From Plotosus lineatus (lineage: Eukaryota > Chordata > Actinopteri > Siluriformes > Plotosidae): a stretch of 64,000 bases of DNA. The position numbers and the translations under genes were made by a program. Position 1 is the first letter of the stretch. Each line of letters begins with the position of its first letter. The stretch spans positions 24,568,749 to 24,632,748 of the forward strand of contig CM045735.1 of assembly GCA_024760905.1 (NCBI GenBank), written 5' to 3'. Below the pieces are notes generated by a model. That model was not told where the DNA came from. It searched no databases and worked only from the letters and a program-made list of their open reading frames with translations. This document shows, one piece after another, positions 39,522 to 54,753 of this stretch.

Positions 39522-42500
39522 CGTGCTGCTGGCCACGCCCACAACCCATGAAATTCAAAGCGCATTCCCTGCTTGACAAACTCAACTTTAATTTGATTCC
39601 TTGAGGGATCGGAAATCCAGATGAGTTCAAATGCGCCCACATTTATTAAACATTTACTGAATTAAAACAACTTAAAAAACTAAAAACTAAAGCGTTATTC
39701 CTTCTCTCTCTCTCGTGCGCGCGCTGCGGGCCACCCCCCACAAGACGTGAATTCAAAGCACATTCCCTGCTTGACAAACTCAACTTTAATTTGATTCTTT
39801 GAGGGATCGGAATTCCAGATGAGCTCACATGCGCCCACATTTATTAAACATTTACTGAATTAAAGCAACTTAAAAAACTAAACTAAAAACTAAAGAGTGA
39901 AGCTTCCTTCTGTCTCTATCTGGGAGGCCAGCGGGGCAGGATGTTGAGAGAGCAACTCACGCGTCGAGTGAAATTTTGATTGGTGCGTTTGAATTTCTTT
40001 TCGTAAGAGGGGATTGTGTCGTATCTCGGGAACGGAAATGCAGGAAAATGTTTTCCGTAACCAGGGGATTTTGTACACAGGGGTCTTCGTAAGTTGGGGG
40101 CCGACTGTATATATAAAATAACCTTTATAACAAAACTTTGTCTTATAGCTATAAATCACCTCCATAGCACAGATTAACACCTCCTCAGGAAGCATTTTTT
40201 AACCCATTCTACACTCAATAACTTGAATGAAATCTCGGTAGGGACAGCATGCTTTGTAAACTCTTTGGCATGGTTAATTTTTTTTTTTGTTGTTGTTGTT
40301 TTTGTGTGTGTGTGCTTGGGGGGGTTCCCACCTACAGCCAGCCCTCAACTTATGAAGATCCCTATGTACGAAATTGTAAAGGGTTTATGGGGTTTATCCA
40401 GTTCAAAGACTGGAGCCTTGGAACGAATTAGGCGTTTAACATGTAAACTGCGACCCCTACTTATGAAATCCCTGCAATACGAGGAGGGCTCTGGAACGGA
40501 TTAATTTCGTAAATTGGGGGCCGATTGTACTTCCATCATTAAAAAAAAAAAAGATGTACAGTGAACCCTCGTTTTTCGCTGGGGTTACGTTCCAAAAAGA
40601 ACCCGTGATAGGCGAAATCCGTGAAGTAGAAACCTTTATTTATTTTTTTATTTTTTTACAATCATTATACAATTAAATGCTCTATTATACATTGAAACCA
40701 AAGAACAAACCTTTTTTATAGGCCCAAGCATTTGTTTAACAAATAAGAGTACTGTATAAACGTTTGTTTGCTTTTTACAAATAACTACTGTACTGTCAAA
40801 TAATAATTTTAATCATCAATGTGAACTAATTGCGGAGATCAGCACCGCCCCATTGCGTAATCCGAGTAATTGGATTGAATGGGAGAAAATGAAAAATAAA
40901 AAGTACAGTCGGACAAATTGTGACTCACATGTACTGTTTTTTACTACTTTTCTGACTGAGCCGCTGCATCCTGACTCCGCCTGCAGCGCTTTTCTTCTTC
41001 TGAAGCCCGAGGTGCAGGTGTGTTTTTCGTGAGAAGAACATAGTGATAGGCAGTTGTTGACGCTCTTTTTTCTTCTGGGCAAAAAGAGACTTATACACAG
41101 ACATGCCACCACCGATTATGTTGGAGAACTGTAATGAACGGCTCATCAAAGGGTCCCAATCGTGAGCTGCTCGCTGAAGTTCAGTGGCCATTCTCAGAAT
41201 GGTTGCTGTTTACCCAAGTGTTAGTCCATCCTCCTCATCTTTATCCACACTTGTGTCCTCTCTCTTCCTTTTCTCTTTCATCATCACTTGCGGCTTTGTC
41301 ATTTGGGCCAGGTCTGCATCGGTTAGCGGGCGTGCTTCAGCATCAATCAGTGCATTAATGTCATGCGAAGTCATGTCATTAAAGCCGCCTCTCCAAGCTG
41401 TTTTGGCGAGAGTCACCACAGTATCTATGACAGAGTGATGGATCTCGCCGAGCGAGCCCCCGGTTGGGTTTTTGCACTGCCTCTGGCCACAGTTTTTCCA
41501 GCAGGCATTCAGTTTCAGTTTTCATCTCTTGAATGGCCCTCTGAATATTTTGAGACATGATGCGATGGTGTATCCACGCCAGTAGTCCTTAGTGAGAAGT
41601 CTTGATCTGAGTCCATAGCGCCAACAAGATGTTGCAGGGTGTTGCGTGTATAGAGAGCCTTTGAAAGCACGGATGATGCCTTGGTCCATGGGCTGAATCA
41701 GGGATGTAGTGTTTACGGCAGAAATTCGATTTACATACCATCATATACCAAATCATCGGGCGTGACCTCCAGCATTGTCAACGAGCAGAAGCACTTTAAA
41801 GTCTAGTCCCTTTCTCTCAAATAACACTTGACCTCCGGGATGAAACAGTTTTTGAACCAATCCATATTGAGCGCTTTTGTCATCCAAGCCTTTGCAAGCA
41901 GTGCATCCAGTAAACGGGCAAATCATCCTTTTTTGTTTTTCAGTGCTCTGGGATTTTAGACCTATAAATGAGCCCAGGCTTAATCATAAAACCTGCAGCA
42001 TTTCCAAGACATAACCAGAGTCACACGATCTTTTGGGCTTTAAATCCTGGGGCTTTGGCTTCTTCCTGCATGATGAAGGTGTGGGAGGGCATCCGCTTTC
42101 CAAAATAAGCCAGTCTCATCCATATTAAAAACTTGTTCAGGCATATATCCCCTTCCTCAATGATCGCTTTAAATGATATGTTCACTAACGCTTCTGCTTC
42201 AGCGGTATTTGCAGAGGCGATCTTCTCCGCAGAGAAACATTTTAAGTCCAAAGCGCTTAAATTTTTTCAAACCAGCCCTTGCTAGCATTAAATGTGCTTG
42301 GTACTGCGTGAACAGCACTTGATGATGGCCCGGTATCTGCATCCTCCTCCTCTTCCTGTCACTGTCGCGCCAGCAAAGGCTTGATACAGTGTTCTAGCTT
42401 TTGTGCAGATAACATTCGCATCCAGCGTAATGTTTTTTTTTCTGCAGTCATTAATCCACAAAGCTAATGCAGACTCCATCCTTACCATGGTCTTGTTAAG

Positions 42501-45500
42501 TAACAGTTGCAAACCCTTTTTGCATCTTTATTAAAACTTATTGCTGCTGTAGTCCTTATGTTATTTTCCTCCTTCTTTATAGAACTAACGGAAGATTCAT
42601 TAATTCCGTAATGCCGACCTGTAGCCAGATAGCTTTTACCTTCCTTTAGCATGTCCAGAAGTTGAACTTTTCTGCAATAGTTAGCATCTTCCTTCTGCCT
42701 TTTAGGCCCGACCGCAGGTGCTTTTTGTCGGTGCAGAACGCTTTGTCGACATAATGGGTTTTAGGGAGACTTGAAATTGCAAGAGAATTTGCACGTAGGA
42801 ACATAAATGGCAAGCTTGTTTTACGTGACGTGTAACGCATTAAACCGCAAGCTTATTGACTAACACGTAGAGAAGAAGCAGAGAGACTGTTTAGCCAATC
42901 AGAATGCAGAACACAATGCACTATGCAAATCCGTGAAGTAGCGAGACCGTGAAAAGTGAACCGTGTTATAGCGAGGGTTCACTGTATAGAATAAATCATA
43001 AGTCTTTGAAAAAAACTTTAGTGTGCTTTATTTTGAACATTTTTAGAGTCCCAGCACCAAAGGAGCGTAGAACCTTTGATTCGAAGTGGACTATTACTCT
43101 GACACAGAATTTCATTTTTTGGAATTTAACAAAATCAGCAAGCACCTCAGACCTCATGAAAATTACGTTATTCTATAGTGACTGGGCTTTTGGTGTGGTG
43201 AGTGAGCACCCTTTTATGAGTCACTATAAGGTGCCTGAGGCACAATGACAAATTTTGATGTTTCACCACAAGCGAGAAACTGCAACTTAAAAATACATCA
43301 AACTTTCTCCAGCTTTACATGTTTGATAACTATGTGGGCCTGAAGACATCTACCTACTGTTCAAAAAGTCCGGGGTCACCCAAATATATTTTCCATGAAA
43401 ACCTTAACATACATAAAATATTTCTATAATCAATGTTTCTATAGCTCCCGCTCTCATTACTTTGGGTGACCACGCAGGTAATTATTCATCTCATGCTTAG
43501 CTGACGTTCCTTCTCAGAAACTATGTAGCAACATACACCTCACTTTCAGAGCACATTTGTTAACTTTAGCTCTAAAAACTAGCCACTTGTTTGAACTCAG
43601 CTTTTAATGAAAGGCAAAAGTATTTATAACCTGCTTCCTCTCTTTGGGATTGAGAAGTAAATAGCGTGGATCAAACACGATCTTGTGCAACTCTTTGTCC
43701 CATGTGGAAAAGGCTGAAACCTGTAGGTATAGAATATGGTTAGTGGTTAACGAAATGTAACATTAAAAGTGGAAAAAGTACAACATTAATTCTGCATACT
43801 CCCTATACAATTTACTCATCTTATTTTACTGTATGGTTCCTTTGGTTAATTAAAAAATATGCTATACATTGGTGGAATGACAATACTGCACAATACATAT
43901 AATTAGACAAAAATAAGTGAATAAAGCAGCTTAGTGCATAAACAATCTCTTATAAAACTAACTAACTTGAAGCTGCCGTGTGCCTTTCATTTTTTTCTTC
44001 CCTTTCTCATGTTCTTTGACTATATAGCCATAAGGTGCACTAGAATACTTGATAGGCATATCTATTCAACTGTGCATTACTTCTTTTTCTTCAAGTGCAA
44101 GGTAGTATTGAAAATACATATAATTTCATTATTTAGCTATAACATGGAAACAAGTAGCATTCCCAGTCAAATTTAAGTGTTACAGAATGGGATTTTTCTC
44201 ATCGGTTTCTATTTAAGTGACTCCACAGAAGTAAAATTAAAAGTATGAGTATAGTCTATCTTTTTTCACTGTGTTTTCAAAAATCTAAAAAAATATTCTC
44301 ATAGTTTGGACTAGGCAAAAACTACAAATAAAGGTTTGGACAAGTCAAAGTCCACTTTTAAATTCACAGCAGGGCTTGAAACTTACTGCTCGTCAACATT
44401 TACTACCTAATATGGGAAAGTTTGAGAATCTGCTTTGAGGAAGAAAAGATGCATAAATCTTAAAAAAACGAAAAAACAACAACAACAACAAATAAACACT
44501 TTTTTTGAAACAACTCAAGGTATTAATTGCAACAAAATGACAACTGACGTAGTCAGTTACACCAATTAACGTTTTCAGCTTTAAAAGAATAACTACATTT
44601 ACTTCTGGCGAGTCAGTTCAAAAGTCATAGAAACAAATCCCATTTTGACATTCTTAAATTTGGTGTTGTACAACAAAAATAAATAATCAGGGGTAAATAC
44701 ATTTGGGGGCACTAGATATTCTAACTATGGGCACACATTTCTGAATTTCACCTCCAAAGGGAGGACAATACCAGTGGTTAATCCACTGCTTAATAATACA
44801 GTATATAAATAACTAGAATAGGATGCAAAATTATCTTTAGTGGGACAGAACTTTTTTTCCCTTTTCTTTTAACAAGGTCAAAAAACAAACAAAAAACTTC
44901 CCTAAATTCTGAGCAGTTTACTTAAGGGCTGCATTTATTGTATTATTTCTAGTCAGTCATTTAATAGACCATGCTATGTCCAATAACTAACACTATGTTA
45001 CTTAAAGGAGCATGTATGCATGTTGGAATTTTACTGGAAGTTAAACTTACAGCACTTTGGAAATGTCAAACAGACAGGTAACAAATTAAAGGAAAAAGAG
45101 TTACAGCAAATTATTAAACCCCTGCAAGCAACAACCTAATTTGTGTTGAAATCTAAAATGTTATTAAACGGAACATTTTTTTCAAAATCTATTCCCTTGA
45201 TTGGTCTTCTGACGATGACAGTGGAGAGGGCTGTTGAACAACAAACCCATCAGGCCTGCGCAATTCAGAAGTGAGGTCTGTATTGTGCCCTTCATTTACT
45301 CACCCACTTATTGAGAAAAGACTGTAGGATTGCTGAGAGAGCATTAGTTTGGTAGGGTATAATTATTAGTTGCTTAATTATAATATGCAGTGCGGGGGAT
45401 GGCAGTGTTACTGGTTAACACTTTTGCCTCTCGGCAAAATGGCCCTGGGTTCAAGCTCCAGCAAGGGCATTTCTGTGCAGAGATTACAAGTACTTTCCAG

Positions 45501-48500
45501 GTTTGTCTGAGTTTCCTCTGTTTGCTCCAGTTTTCTCCTAGTCCAAAGACATGCTCATTACACTAATTTGGATATTCAACGCTGCCTCTTGTATGGCCAG
45601 TCATACAAATATGGCAATGGTAGTTCATACTGATCCCAAGCCCAAGTAAATGGGATGGGTTAGGAAAGGGCCTGGTAACTTACCCCATAAAAACCATGAG
45701 GAATACTATGATAGAGTCAACAAGAATCAAGTTTGACTGAAGTGAATTACAGAATACACTTGTCTGGAAGCATTCATTATGCGGTCATTATTTTTATCCC
45801 ATTATTCACGGTTTTCTTTATATTTGTCACCCATCTGTATTTTAATTAAAAACCTTTAAAGTATTCTGATCTCTAAGATCTATTACATGCAGTGCAATAT
45901 GTATTCGTTTACATACAGGACAGTCCATGAGTATTTGGACGGAGGCAATTCATGATTTTGCTTCGGTAAAAACTACTAATAAGGATTCCAACTGAGCCAA
46001 ATCAATGTGCGATTTGAGTTCAGAGCACAAGCACATTCGCTCCAATTAACACAGCCTCATATGTAATTGGACAAATGAATACGTAGTTTCCCTGCTGGGT
46101 GGGGCCTGTTTTTTTTATTGTGTCAAGATAAATGAAACAGTGGTGGGGGGGGTCAGCTTTTCATGGGACCGCTCTGCAGCCAGTTTAGAGAATGTAAAGG
46201 GGCTCATCCTTAAGCAAAAACAATACAACACAACCATCAAAAGCACCGCAGAAACTTTAAAAGTGGCCAAACAACAATAACAGCAGCAAAAGAAAATCCA
46301 TAAAAAAATGACAAGCTCAAAAACAGGCATGGACTCAAGTCACTCTAATTATCATGCTGAAGGAACTAGTTCTGGAAGTTGTGGTATTGCTACCTAGTTC
46401 TGGAACAACATTTGTTGGATAAATTAAATCTACAATCAAGTAGTAAAAGGAGGCGACTGTAGTAAAGGCCTGGAGAAGTATCTTAAATGGAGCAAACATA
46501 CTGTTGCTCATGTCTCTTGGGTCCAGACTTTAAGCAACCACAGACTGTAAATGATATGCATTCAAATATTTTTAAAAAAATGCTCATATGATTAGTAGTC
46601 AACCAAAATGCATTTTCATTGGCCAATGTTAATCTATGGAGAGATGCATTCATGTAGTCATATACTCCAAGGGGGGCAGTGGTGGTCTAGTGGTATAGGG
46701 CGCTGGATCGCTGATCCAAAGGTTGGGGGTTCGAGTCCCACTCGCCACAAGGTTGTCACTGTCCCCCCCAGTGCGGCTAACTGGGTTATCAAAGGTGGGC
46801 CATGTCTCTCACCGTCTATGGTGAGAGGCATGTAAAAGAACCATTGCTGACTTTCGTAAAGAGTAGCTGCAAAGCCGTCAGCGTGTTTCTGTCCCTTGCT
46901 AAAAAGGGTTGTGACAGGAAGGGCATCCGACGTAAAAACCGTAAAGCTTATCAACTGTATTGCTTTTTGAGTTTAAACAAATGCATGCTTCAGTCTCAAC
47001 AAGTACTGACCATTTTTCATTGTAAAACTAACATGAATTGAAAAACACCAAAAGGCAATTTGACTGGATTCATAGGTGGTCATCCATTTACTTTTGAGCC
47101 TGTGAAAAAGGAGCGATTTATAAAAACAACTGTAATTCCAAAAGTTAATATGGTAATTTTGTTTAACCCTTTTAATTAAAAAGTTTAGAGACCATATCTC
47201 CAATCCTATCTTCAAGACTTAATTTCAAAACCATTGTGAAGATGGAGAATACATGTCCAAATACTTTCGGACTGAAGTGTAAAGATGATATGGTTAATTT
47301 TTAAATATCAGCCCATCATTTTTATGGTGATGCAGCCCCAGTCACACTGAAATGTTACTTTTTTAGTGTTTGTTCAAAAGCAAATAAATAGTCCATATAA
47401 ATCAATACATCATTTACTCAAATATTTAGAAGCAATACAGAAACACCAAGAGAAACAAGGAAAGAGGACAAGAAGCAGACAAACTGAAGATTGTACCTTG
47501 GTGGGTTTCCATTCAGATTTATGAGTCTAACATTACAGAGCTGGTTAGAGTATTGCGTTGAAGTGTTTTACCCCTCTCTCCAGCAGCATGTCCTTGAACT
47601 GAATGAGGCGGGCCTCCAGGGGTACGACTGCCCGATCCCGAGCTGCCTTTAATTCGGCTTCCACGGCGGCCTCTTTCTCAGCATCACTTTCTTTCACCTC
47701 CTCTTTCCTGCAGGTAAAACAGCAATATGAGAAGTAATTAAGAATGGTTGGTAAATGTGTGATTTCATATTCTGAGGAAAGAAAAATATAAAATAAGATT
47801 TTCATCCTGTGACCATTCTTTTTTATATGATTTAAAAGTCTGTATAGTCTTGACCAGGACAAAAATGTGGCTCAATTTTTGTTCCCTCCCTTAATTTTAC
47901 TTCTGAATTCTACAAGAAGTAGAAACATCAGGGATCAAATGAGGGTGTTACGATTGCTTCACTGGGGTTTTCCTAATGCAGGCTAGAGAGAGGTCAAGCA
48001 AGGTGGGTTACCTTGGAGGCCCATGTTGGCATCGCCAGAGCTTAGAAGCGTTCCCTGAAAAATAGTCCCCAGTGCAACACGACCACTGTTTTGGGTCAGG
48101 GAGAAGCAGGCTTGAAGGGCACTGATGGGAAACAGTGACTGATTTGACTTGGTAAATCTGGACAATACGATGTCACCACTCATTACAGACCCGGGCAAAG
48201 ATTATGAAAGTTAAAAAAAATTAAAATTAAAAAAGTGCAAAACACTTCAACGTAAAAACTAAAATAATGGTCCAATTAACAATCAGATTATTATGGATAA
48301 ATGTACCACTTTAATGAATAAACTGTGTTCATTCTTCATACTGACAGTTCAACACATAGCAGAAGCTAGGTGTTCCTCAGTAACATTTAACTGGTCCCTG
48401 TTCTCTCGAAATATAAATTACAGGCACTTACTTCCTCTTCTTAGCTTTAGACGGTTCATCTTGTATTTCTTCTGTGCTGGCTTCAGTTTCCTCTTTGGTG

Positions 48501-51500
48501 ATGCCTGGAGCTAAAATAAAATGGTTGTGCTACTTCATTTATAATCCTTAAAATCTTCCATTAGTTTTAGAACCTGCTCACACCCTTCATGGTTAAATTA
48601 TGAGGGGGTTATACCCATTTTCCGTGAGTCATCTAAAGTCGTCTTGTGCGGAGGTTCTTGAATGCATTTATCTACATCCACCCGACCAACCAATTCATCT
48701 GGTCGGTCCCACATTGAGTGTCGTGTAGTGGGATTGTAGAAAAAGACACGGTCGTCACCGGTCCACACCACACACCTACAGAATCAAAATATGTTGAAAA
48801 AACAGGTAAAGACACAAATCCACACATACTCATCATCGACAATGGAATTTTAAAGAAGCCCCCCCACCCCCAACAATAAATGTTTACCAGGGAGTTCCAG
48901 GGATAGGGTTGGTTGCCACTGGTTTAGCCTTTTGCGCTGCCTTTTCTTCTTCGGTCATTTCTTCCTCCTTTGGTTTCTGAAAAAGCAGAACGAAAAGCTT
49001 TGAAGTCTACCTCATTTCCAGAAGTTTAATAATCAATACAAAAACTCCTTTTACTTCTTTGACCAGAATGGGGGCTTCAGCTTTTAGTTGTACATCTCCA
49101 ATATCCATCGCCTCAGAGTCATCATCTTTAGTCTCATCTCCTTCCTTATCTAGATGTTTAGATAGAAAGTACAAAATAATGTCTGTAATGTAATGTCTGT
49201 TTGAATTCTGAAAAAAAATTATGAATGACTAAAAATGACTTTGAATGTTATAAAAACCATATCACACCTTTCTCCTTCAGTTCAGATGGCTGGTTCCAAG
49301 TGGATTCCTGAGTGCGGCTATTATAATAGTAGGTCTTGCCATCCATTGTTTTGTATTCAGACCACTCTAGGAGCGGGTGTACACCTGCTAATGCAGCAGG
49401 AGCTGTTGTGATAGCCAGCTGTGGGTGCATCATGGGTACTAAAGGAGGGCCCATGCCTGATAACATTCCTATTACAAAATAAGAAGGAAAGAAGAGAAAT
49501 TAGATTTTTTACAACATGTTTCAAATGGATTTGCATAAAGAATGTAATAGGTCTCGAATGACCAATAGTGCATAATTCTATGTAAGGCTGGGGAATTTTT
49601 TTTCTATCATGATGGAAAATTCTCCGTCTTCAAAGAATATACATTAAGATGCATTATACAGTCTCTTTAGCAAAATCATACAATGTAGACCCTGGTCATG
49701 CTTTTGAGAAAGCTGTAAACTATATATTAGTCAAGGGCTTATATAACTGTTAATCAAAAAGGAGGGTGGGGGTGAACCTCATATTACGATACCATTACTA
49801 ATTCAAAGGTTACAGTATTTTAAACATCTTCAGGATGAAACTATTTTATAGTCCATTTTACTCTAAAATGGCCAAAATTACTTTTTCATACACAAGTTAA
49901 ATAATAAAAAAGTCCCCCCCTTCAGGGGTCGCCACAGCGAATCATCTGCCTCCATCTCACCCTATCCTCTGCATCTTCTCATATCTCATACCTTCCTTAT
50001 CTCTTAGGTATGGTAAGGATGGACGCTCTCTCATACATTCTAATACCTTCTCAAAATGCTCATCACTATACATATTCTTATTCAATTTCGAACACGTTTG
50101 TCTCTAATTTTTAAGTTGCCGTATTTTCCAAACTACAAATCGCACTTTTTTTTTTCCATACTTTGGCTGAAGGTGCAACTTATCCTCCAGAGTGACTTCA
50201 ATGTGAAATTATTACGTATAATTATGTTTGTCAAAATAATAACAACATCAAACATAATTTTACATGTTTGTTATTTTTACACTCACAACCACAAGAGGGC
50301 ACTCTACGCTTGGGTACCAGTACCTGCTCATCCTGTACTATTGAAGAAATGGCCCCAAAAAGAAAATCCTATTCTGCGGTTTATACACTGAAAGTAGTGA
50401 AATATGCAGCAGAAAATGGTAATTGAGCAGCAGAAAGAAAGTTTGGAGTGAACGAGAATCTTCTGAGGGACTGGAGAAAAGCAGAGATTACTATTACTGC
50501 AATGGAAAAAAAAAAAAAAAAAAAAAAAAAAAGTGCTAATCGCAGGCTAAAACCTAGATGGCCAAAGCTAGAGAAACAAGCTTGCACATGGGTGCTTGAG
50601 CAACGTACTGCAGGGAGAGGCTTGTGAACAGTGCAGCTGCATCTCCGTGTCCAGGTAGTAAAATTATTACATATACAGTAGGCCCTTGACTATTTGCACC
50701 CACGGTTTGAGTATTCGCTGACTGCCAAGCAACCGGCACGTGATTCAAATTCAGCCAATGGTTGTCCTCCTTTCTCCTGATTGGTTGAGCTCAGGTCCCA
50801 CCCCTTTTTCCTCATTCGCGCGCAAGTTGTCAATGAGCCTCTTTTTTTTGTGTGTTTTAATTACCAATTAAGCTCTATGATACCACTCAAACGCTGTGCG
50901 TCTTCTATGGCTAAGCGATAGAAAACACTGGATGTCTCTTCTGAAGAAATAAGACTTTCTCCTGAGAAACGACGGTTTTCTCTGAACTGTTGTATTAAAA
51001 TCTTTTTCAATTATTATTCCAGTACAGTACCTAACTTCCTGTTTATGCTTTGTAGCATGTTTAACAAACGATACCAAATGGATAAACTTTATTACAGTAC
51101 TCTTCATGTCCTTTTACATTGAAGTTTGAGTGACGTCTCCAAGATGGCGCTGCCCAGAGGGCGACACCGGAGTTCTCAGAGTCAAATTATTTTGTTTGTT
51201 CATGTTTTGCTCTATGCTCGTCTACGACCGGTCAACTCTACGACAGCTATAAGATCGGAGTATCTTTGAGCATGTATAACTAAGCACGCTAACTGGGCTG
51301 ATTAGCCGGGCTGCGGCTAGCAGAGCTAATACTGGTCGTTCTCAAAAAATTAGGATATTATGGTAAAGTTGATTATTTTCTGTAATGTACTGATAAAAAT
51401 TAAAGTTTCATATATTTTAGATTCATTGCACACCAACTGAAATATTTCAGGTCTTTTATTGTTTTAATACTGATGATTTTGGCATACAGCTCATGAAAAC

Positions 51501-54500
51501 CCATTCCTATCTCAAAAAATTTGCATATAATGAAAAGGTACTCTAAACGAGCTATTAACCTAATCATCTGAATCAACCAATTAACTCTAAACACCTGCAA
51601 AAGATCCCTGAGGCTTTTAAAAACTCCCAGCCTGGTTCATTACTCAAAACCGCAATCATGGGTAAGACTGCCGACCTGACTGCTGTCCAGAAGGCCATCA
51701 TTGACACCCTCAAGCAAGAGGGTAAGACACAGAAAGAAATCTCTGAGCGAATACGCTGTTCCCAGAGGGCTGTATCAAGGCACCTCAGTGGGACGTCTGT
51801 GGGAAGGAAAAAGTGTGGCAGAAAACGCTGTATAACCAGAAGAGGTGACCGGACCCTGAGGAAGATTGTGGAGAAGGGCCGATTCCAGACCTTGGGGGAC
51901 CTGTGGAAGCAGTGGACTGGGCTACAGGTGCCGCATTCCCCAGGTCAGGCCACTTTTGAACCAGAAACAGTGGCAGAAGCACCTGACCTGGGCTACAGAG
52001 AAACAGCACGGGACTGTTGCCCAGTGGTCCAAAGTACTTTTTTTTGGATGAAAATAAATTTCGTGTGTCATTCTGAAATCAAGGTGCCAGAGTCTGGAGG
52101 AAGACTGGGGAGAAGGAAATGCCAAAATGCTTGAAGTCCAGTGTCCAGTACCCACAGTCAGTGATGGTCTGGGGTGCCATGTCAGCTGCTGGTGTTGGTC
52201 CACTGTGTTTTATCAAGGGCAGGGTCAATGCAGCTAGCTATCAGGAGATTTTGGAGCACTTCATGCTTCCATCTGCTGGAAAGCTTTATGGAGATGAAGA
52301 TTTCACTTTTCAGCACGACCTGGCACCTGCCTGCAGTGCCAAAACCACTGGTACATGGTTTACTGACCATGGTATTTACTGTGCTCAATTGGCCTGCCAA
52401 CTCTCCTGACCTGAACCCCATAGAGAATTTGTGGGATATTGTGAAGAGAAAGTTGAGAGACACCAGACCCAACACTGTGGATGAGCTTAAGGCCGCTAGC
52501 GAAGCATCCTGGGCCTCCGTAACACCTCAGCATTGCCACAGGCTGATTGCCTCCATGCCACGCCGCATTGAAGCAGTAATTTCTGAAAAAGGATTCCCGA
52601 CCAAGTATTGAGTGCATAACTGAACATAATTATTTGAAGGTTGACTTTTTTTGTATTCGAAACACTTTTTTTACTGGTAGGATGAAATATGCAAATTTTT
52701 TCAGAAAGGGATTTTTGTTTACTTTTTTGCCAAAATGATCAATATTAAAACAATAAAAGGCTTGAACTACTTCAGTTGCGTGTAATGAATCTAAAATATA
52801 TGAAAGTCTAATGTTTATCAGTACTTTAGAGAAAATAATGAACTTTATCATAATATGCTCATTTTTTGAGAAGGACTAGTATGCTATGGTAGGCAGCTCA
52901 ATGTGAGCCGCTCCCCAGCTGACGAAGAAGCCCAGGCAGGAAGGGGCCAAACAATGACTCCGGCGCTTGGGATTGCAGGGGATGAAGGCTGTGTAGCCGG
53001 CTAGTGCAATTGCCTCAAGTCATGTTTCACAGAAACAGTCCTGTAGATCCCTCTGCGCTGCAATCTGAGCATGAAGCTCGCCCATCTTGTTTCGCAGGGA
53101 CTGAACATTTTCAGGCAGTATGGCCGGAAGTGCTAACCAAGCCTCGGAGAACTCCGCCTGGGCTTATTGCTAGCCGAAGTGCGGTTAGCATTGAGCTCCC
53201 ATAGCAGCTCACAATAGAAGTTGTTGCATGCTTAGTTGCCCGAAGCTGAAGCTGCTCATAGCCGTAGTAGGGTCGCCCGATCATAGATGAGCATAGTGCA
53301 AAACATGACCAAACAAATAAAACAAATTAAAACGAACAAAAGAAACAATTTGACTCTGAGAACTCCACGACGTTGCCCTCTAGGCAGCGTTATCTTGGAG
53401 ACGTCACTCAAAGTTCAATGTGAAAGGACATGAAGCATAATAAAGTTTATCCTTTTGGTATCATTTGTTAAACATGCTACAGAACATAAAATCTCACGCA
53501 CAAACATTAAGTTAGGTGCTGTACTGGAATCATAATTGAAAAAGACTTTAAAACGAGTGCTTTACAACAGTATATGCTGTACAACGTTTATATTTTATCA
53601 TCAATAAAAATAAGAGTAAAAATTGAAAAGTTTTTCTTTATCATTACTATATTTTACTACATTAATACTGTATTAATGAGTAAGACTGTCTATAGAATGT
53701 GTTTAAGAAGCATATTTTAGCACATGTGATAGATACATAGTATCTTACTTCCGGCTGCTCATTCGCGCATGTGACGTGATACATGGGGTTTTACTTCGGG
53801 GTACAGAACTTGCAGATTATCTCGATTCGTGGGAGGGCTTGGAACCAAACCCCCGCGAATGTCAAGGGCCTACTGTAATGCTGTTTATCATAATAATAAC
53901 GAACACAATTTCACATGTTTATTTTTACACTCACAACCGCAAGAAGGCAACAAGAGGGCAGGAAAGTGGAGATTATTATTACTGCAATGAAGAAAACAAA
54001 AAAGCTAATCGGGGATAAAAGCTAGATGGCCACAGTTAGAGGAACGAGCTCGCACATGGGAGCTTGAGCAACGTGCCTCAGGGAGAGGCTTGTCAACAGT
54101 GCAGTTGCGTCTCCACATCCAGGTAGTTGCCAAGGAGATGAATAGAAATTACTTTGCGTGAAGACTTTTTTGGTGTTACCGCTTCATGCAACACAACCAC
54201 CTCTATATCAGACAAGCACCACACGTCATAAACTGCCAGCAGATTTCCAAGCCAAGGTAGATAGTTTCCATGAGTTTGCGACTTGTAGTCCAGTGTGACT
54301 TATACAGGGGTGCCTCACCTTATGAAAGACCCAACAAAAGAAAATCCAAGTTACGAAACGCATTTACCTAAAATTTGTCTGGATACAAAAAAAAAAAAAA
54401 AAATTATGTTACGAAATGCACCATCTCAAAAATTAAAACAATGCGCGAGTTGCTCTCCCATTGGGTATCTCCCAACACCCCGCTGACCTCCCATTGGCTA

Positions 54501-54719
54501 TTATGGAGCTGCATCTCAATAATACCCATGATGCTTTTAGTGTGCCTTCGATCCATTGTTTGTCACAGAGTTCTAACATGCGTAAAGGACAGAGTTATGT
54601 TGCTTCGTGAGTTTTTCGAGTGTGCTCATTGCATCTTTATTTTTTGGCTCAGGCTTTTAACCTTGTATAATCATTTGTAAGATTATAACTCTGCTAAGAA
54701 GACATGGTCAACACACACA

Positions 54720-54753
<34 letters not shown>

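Larger units (their letters stand above)
50676..53877. mobile_element. CAGTAGGCCC element with a long internal inverted repeat and a nested Tc1
   Basis: Ends CAGTAGGCCCTTGACTATT and reversed CAGTAGGCCCTTGACATTC, the reverse orientation of the element at 8553-9589. Inside, arms of roughly 350 bp (about 50994-51330 and 53215-53560) are inverted copies of each other, sharing for example gtgacgtctccaagatggcg, tgttttgc.ctatgctc and ttttcaatta.tattccagt. A Tc1 copy sits in the centre. Confidence 0.75.

Noticed and set aside
46671..46745. tRNA-like sequence with perfect A and B boxes
   Set aside because: It is the head of a repeated SINE present in at least five copies; no cloverleaf with a paired acceptor stem.
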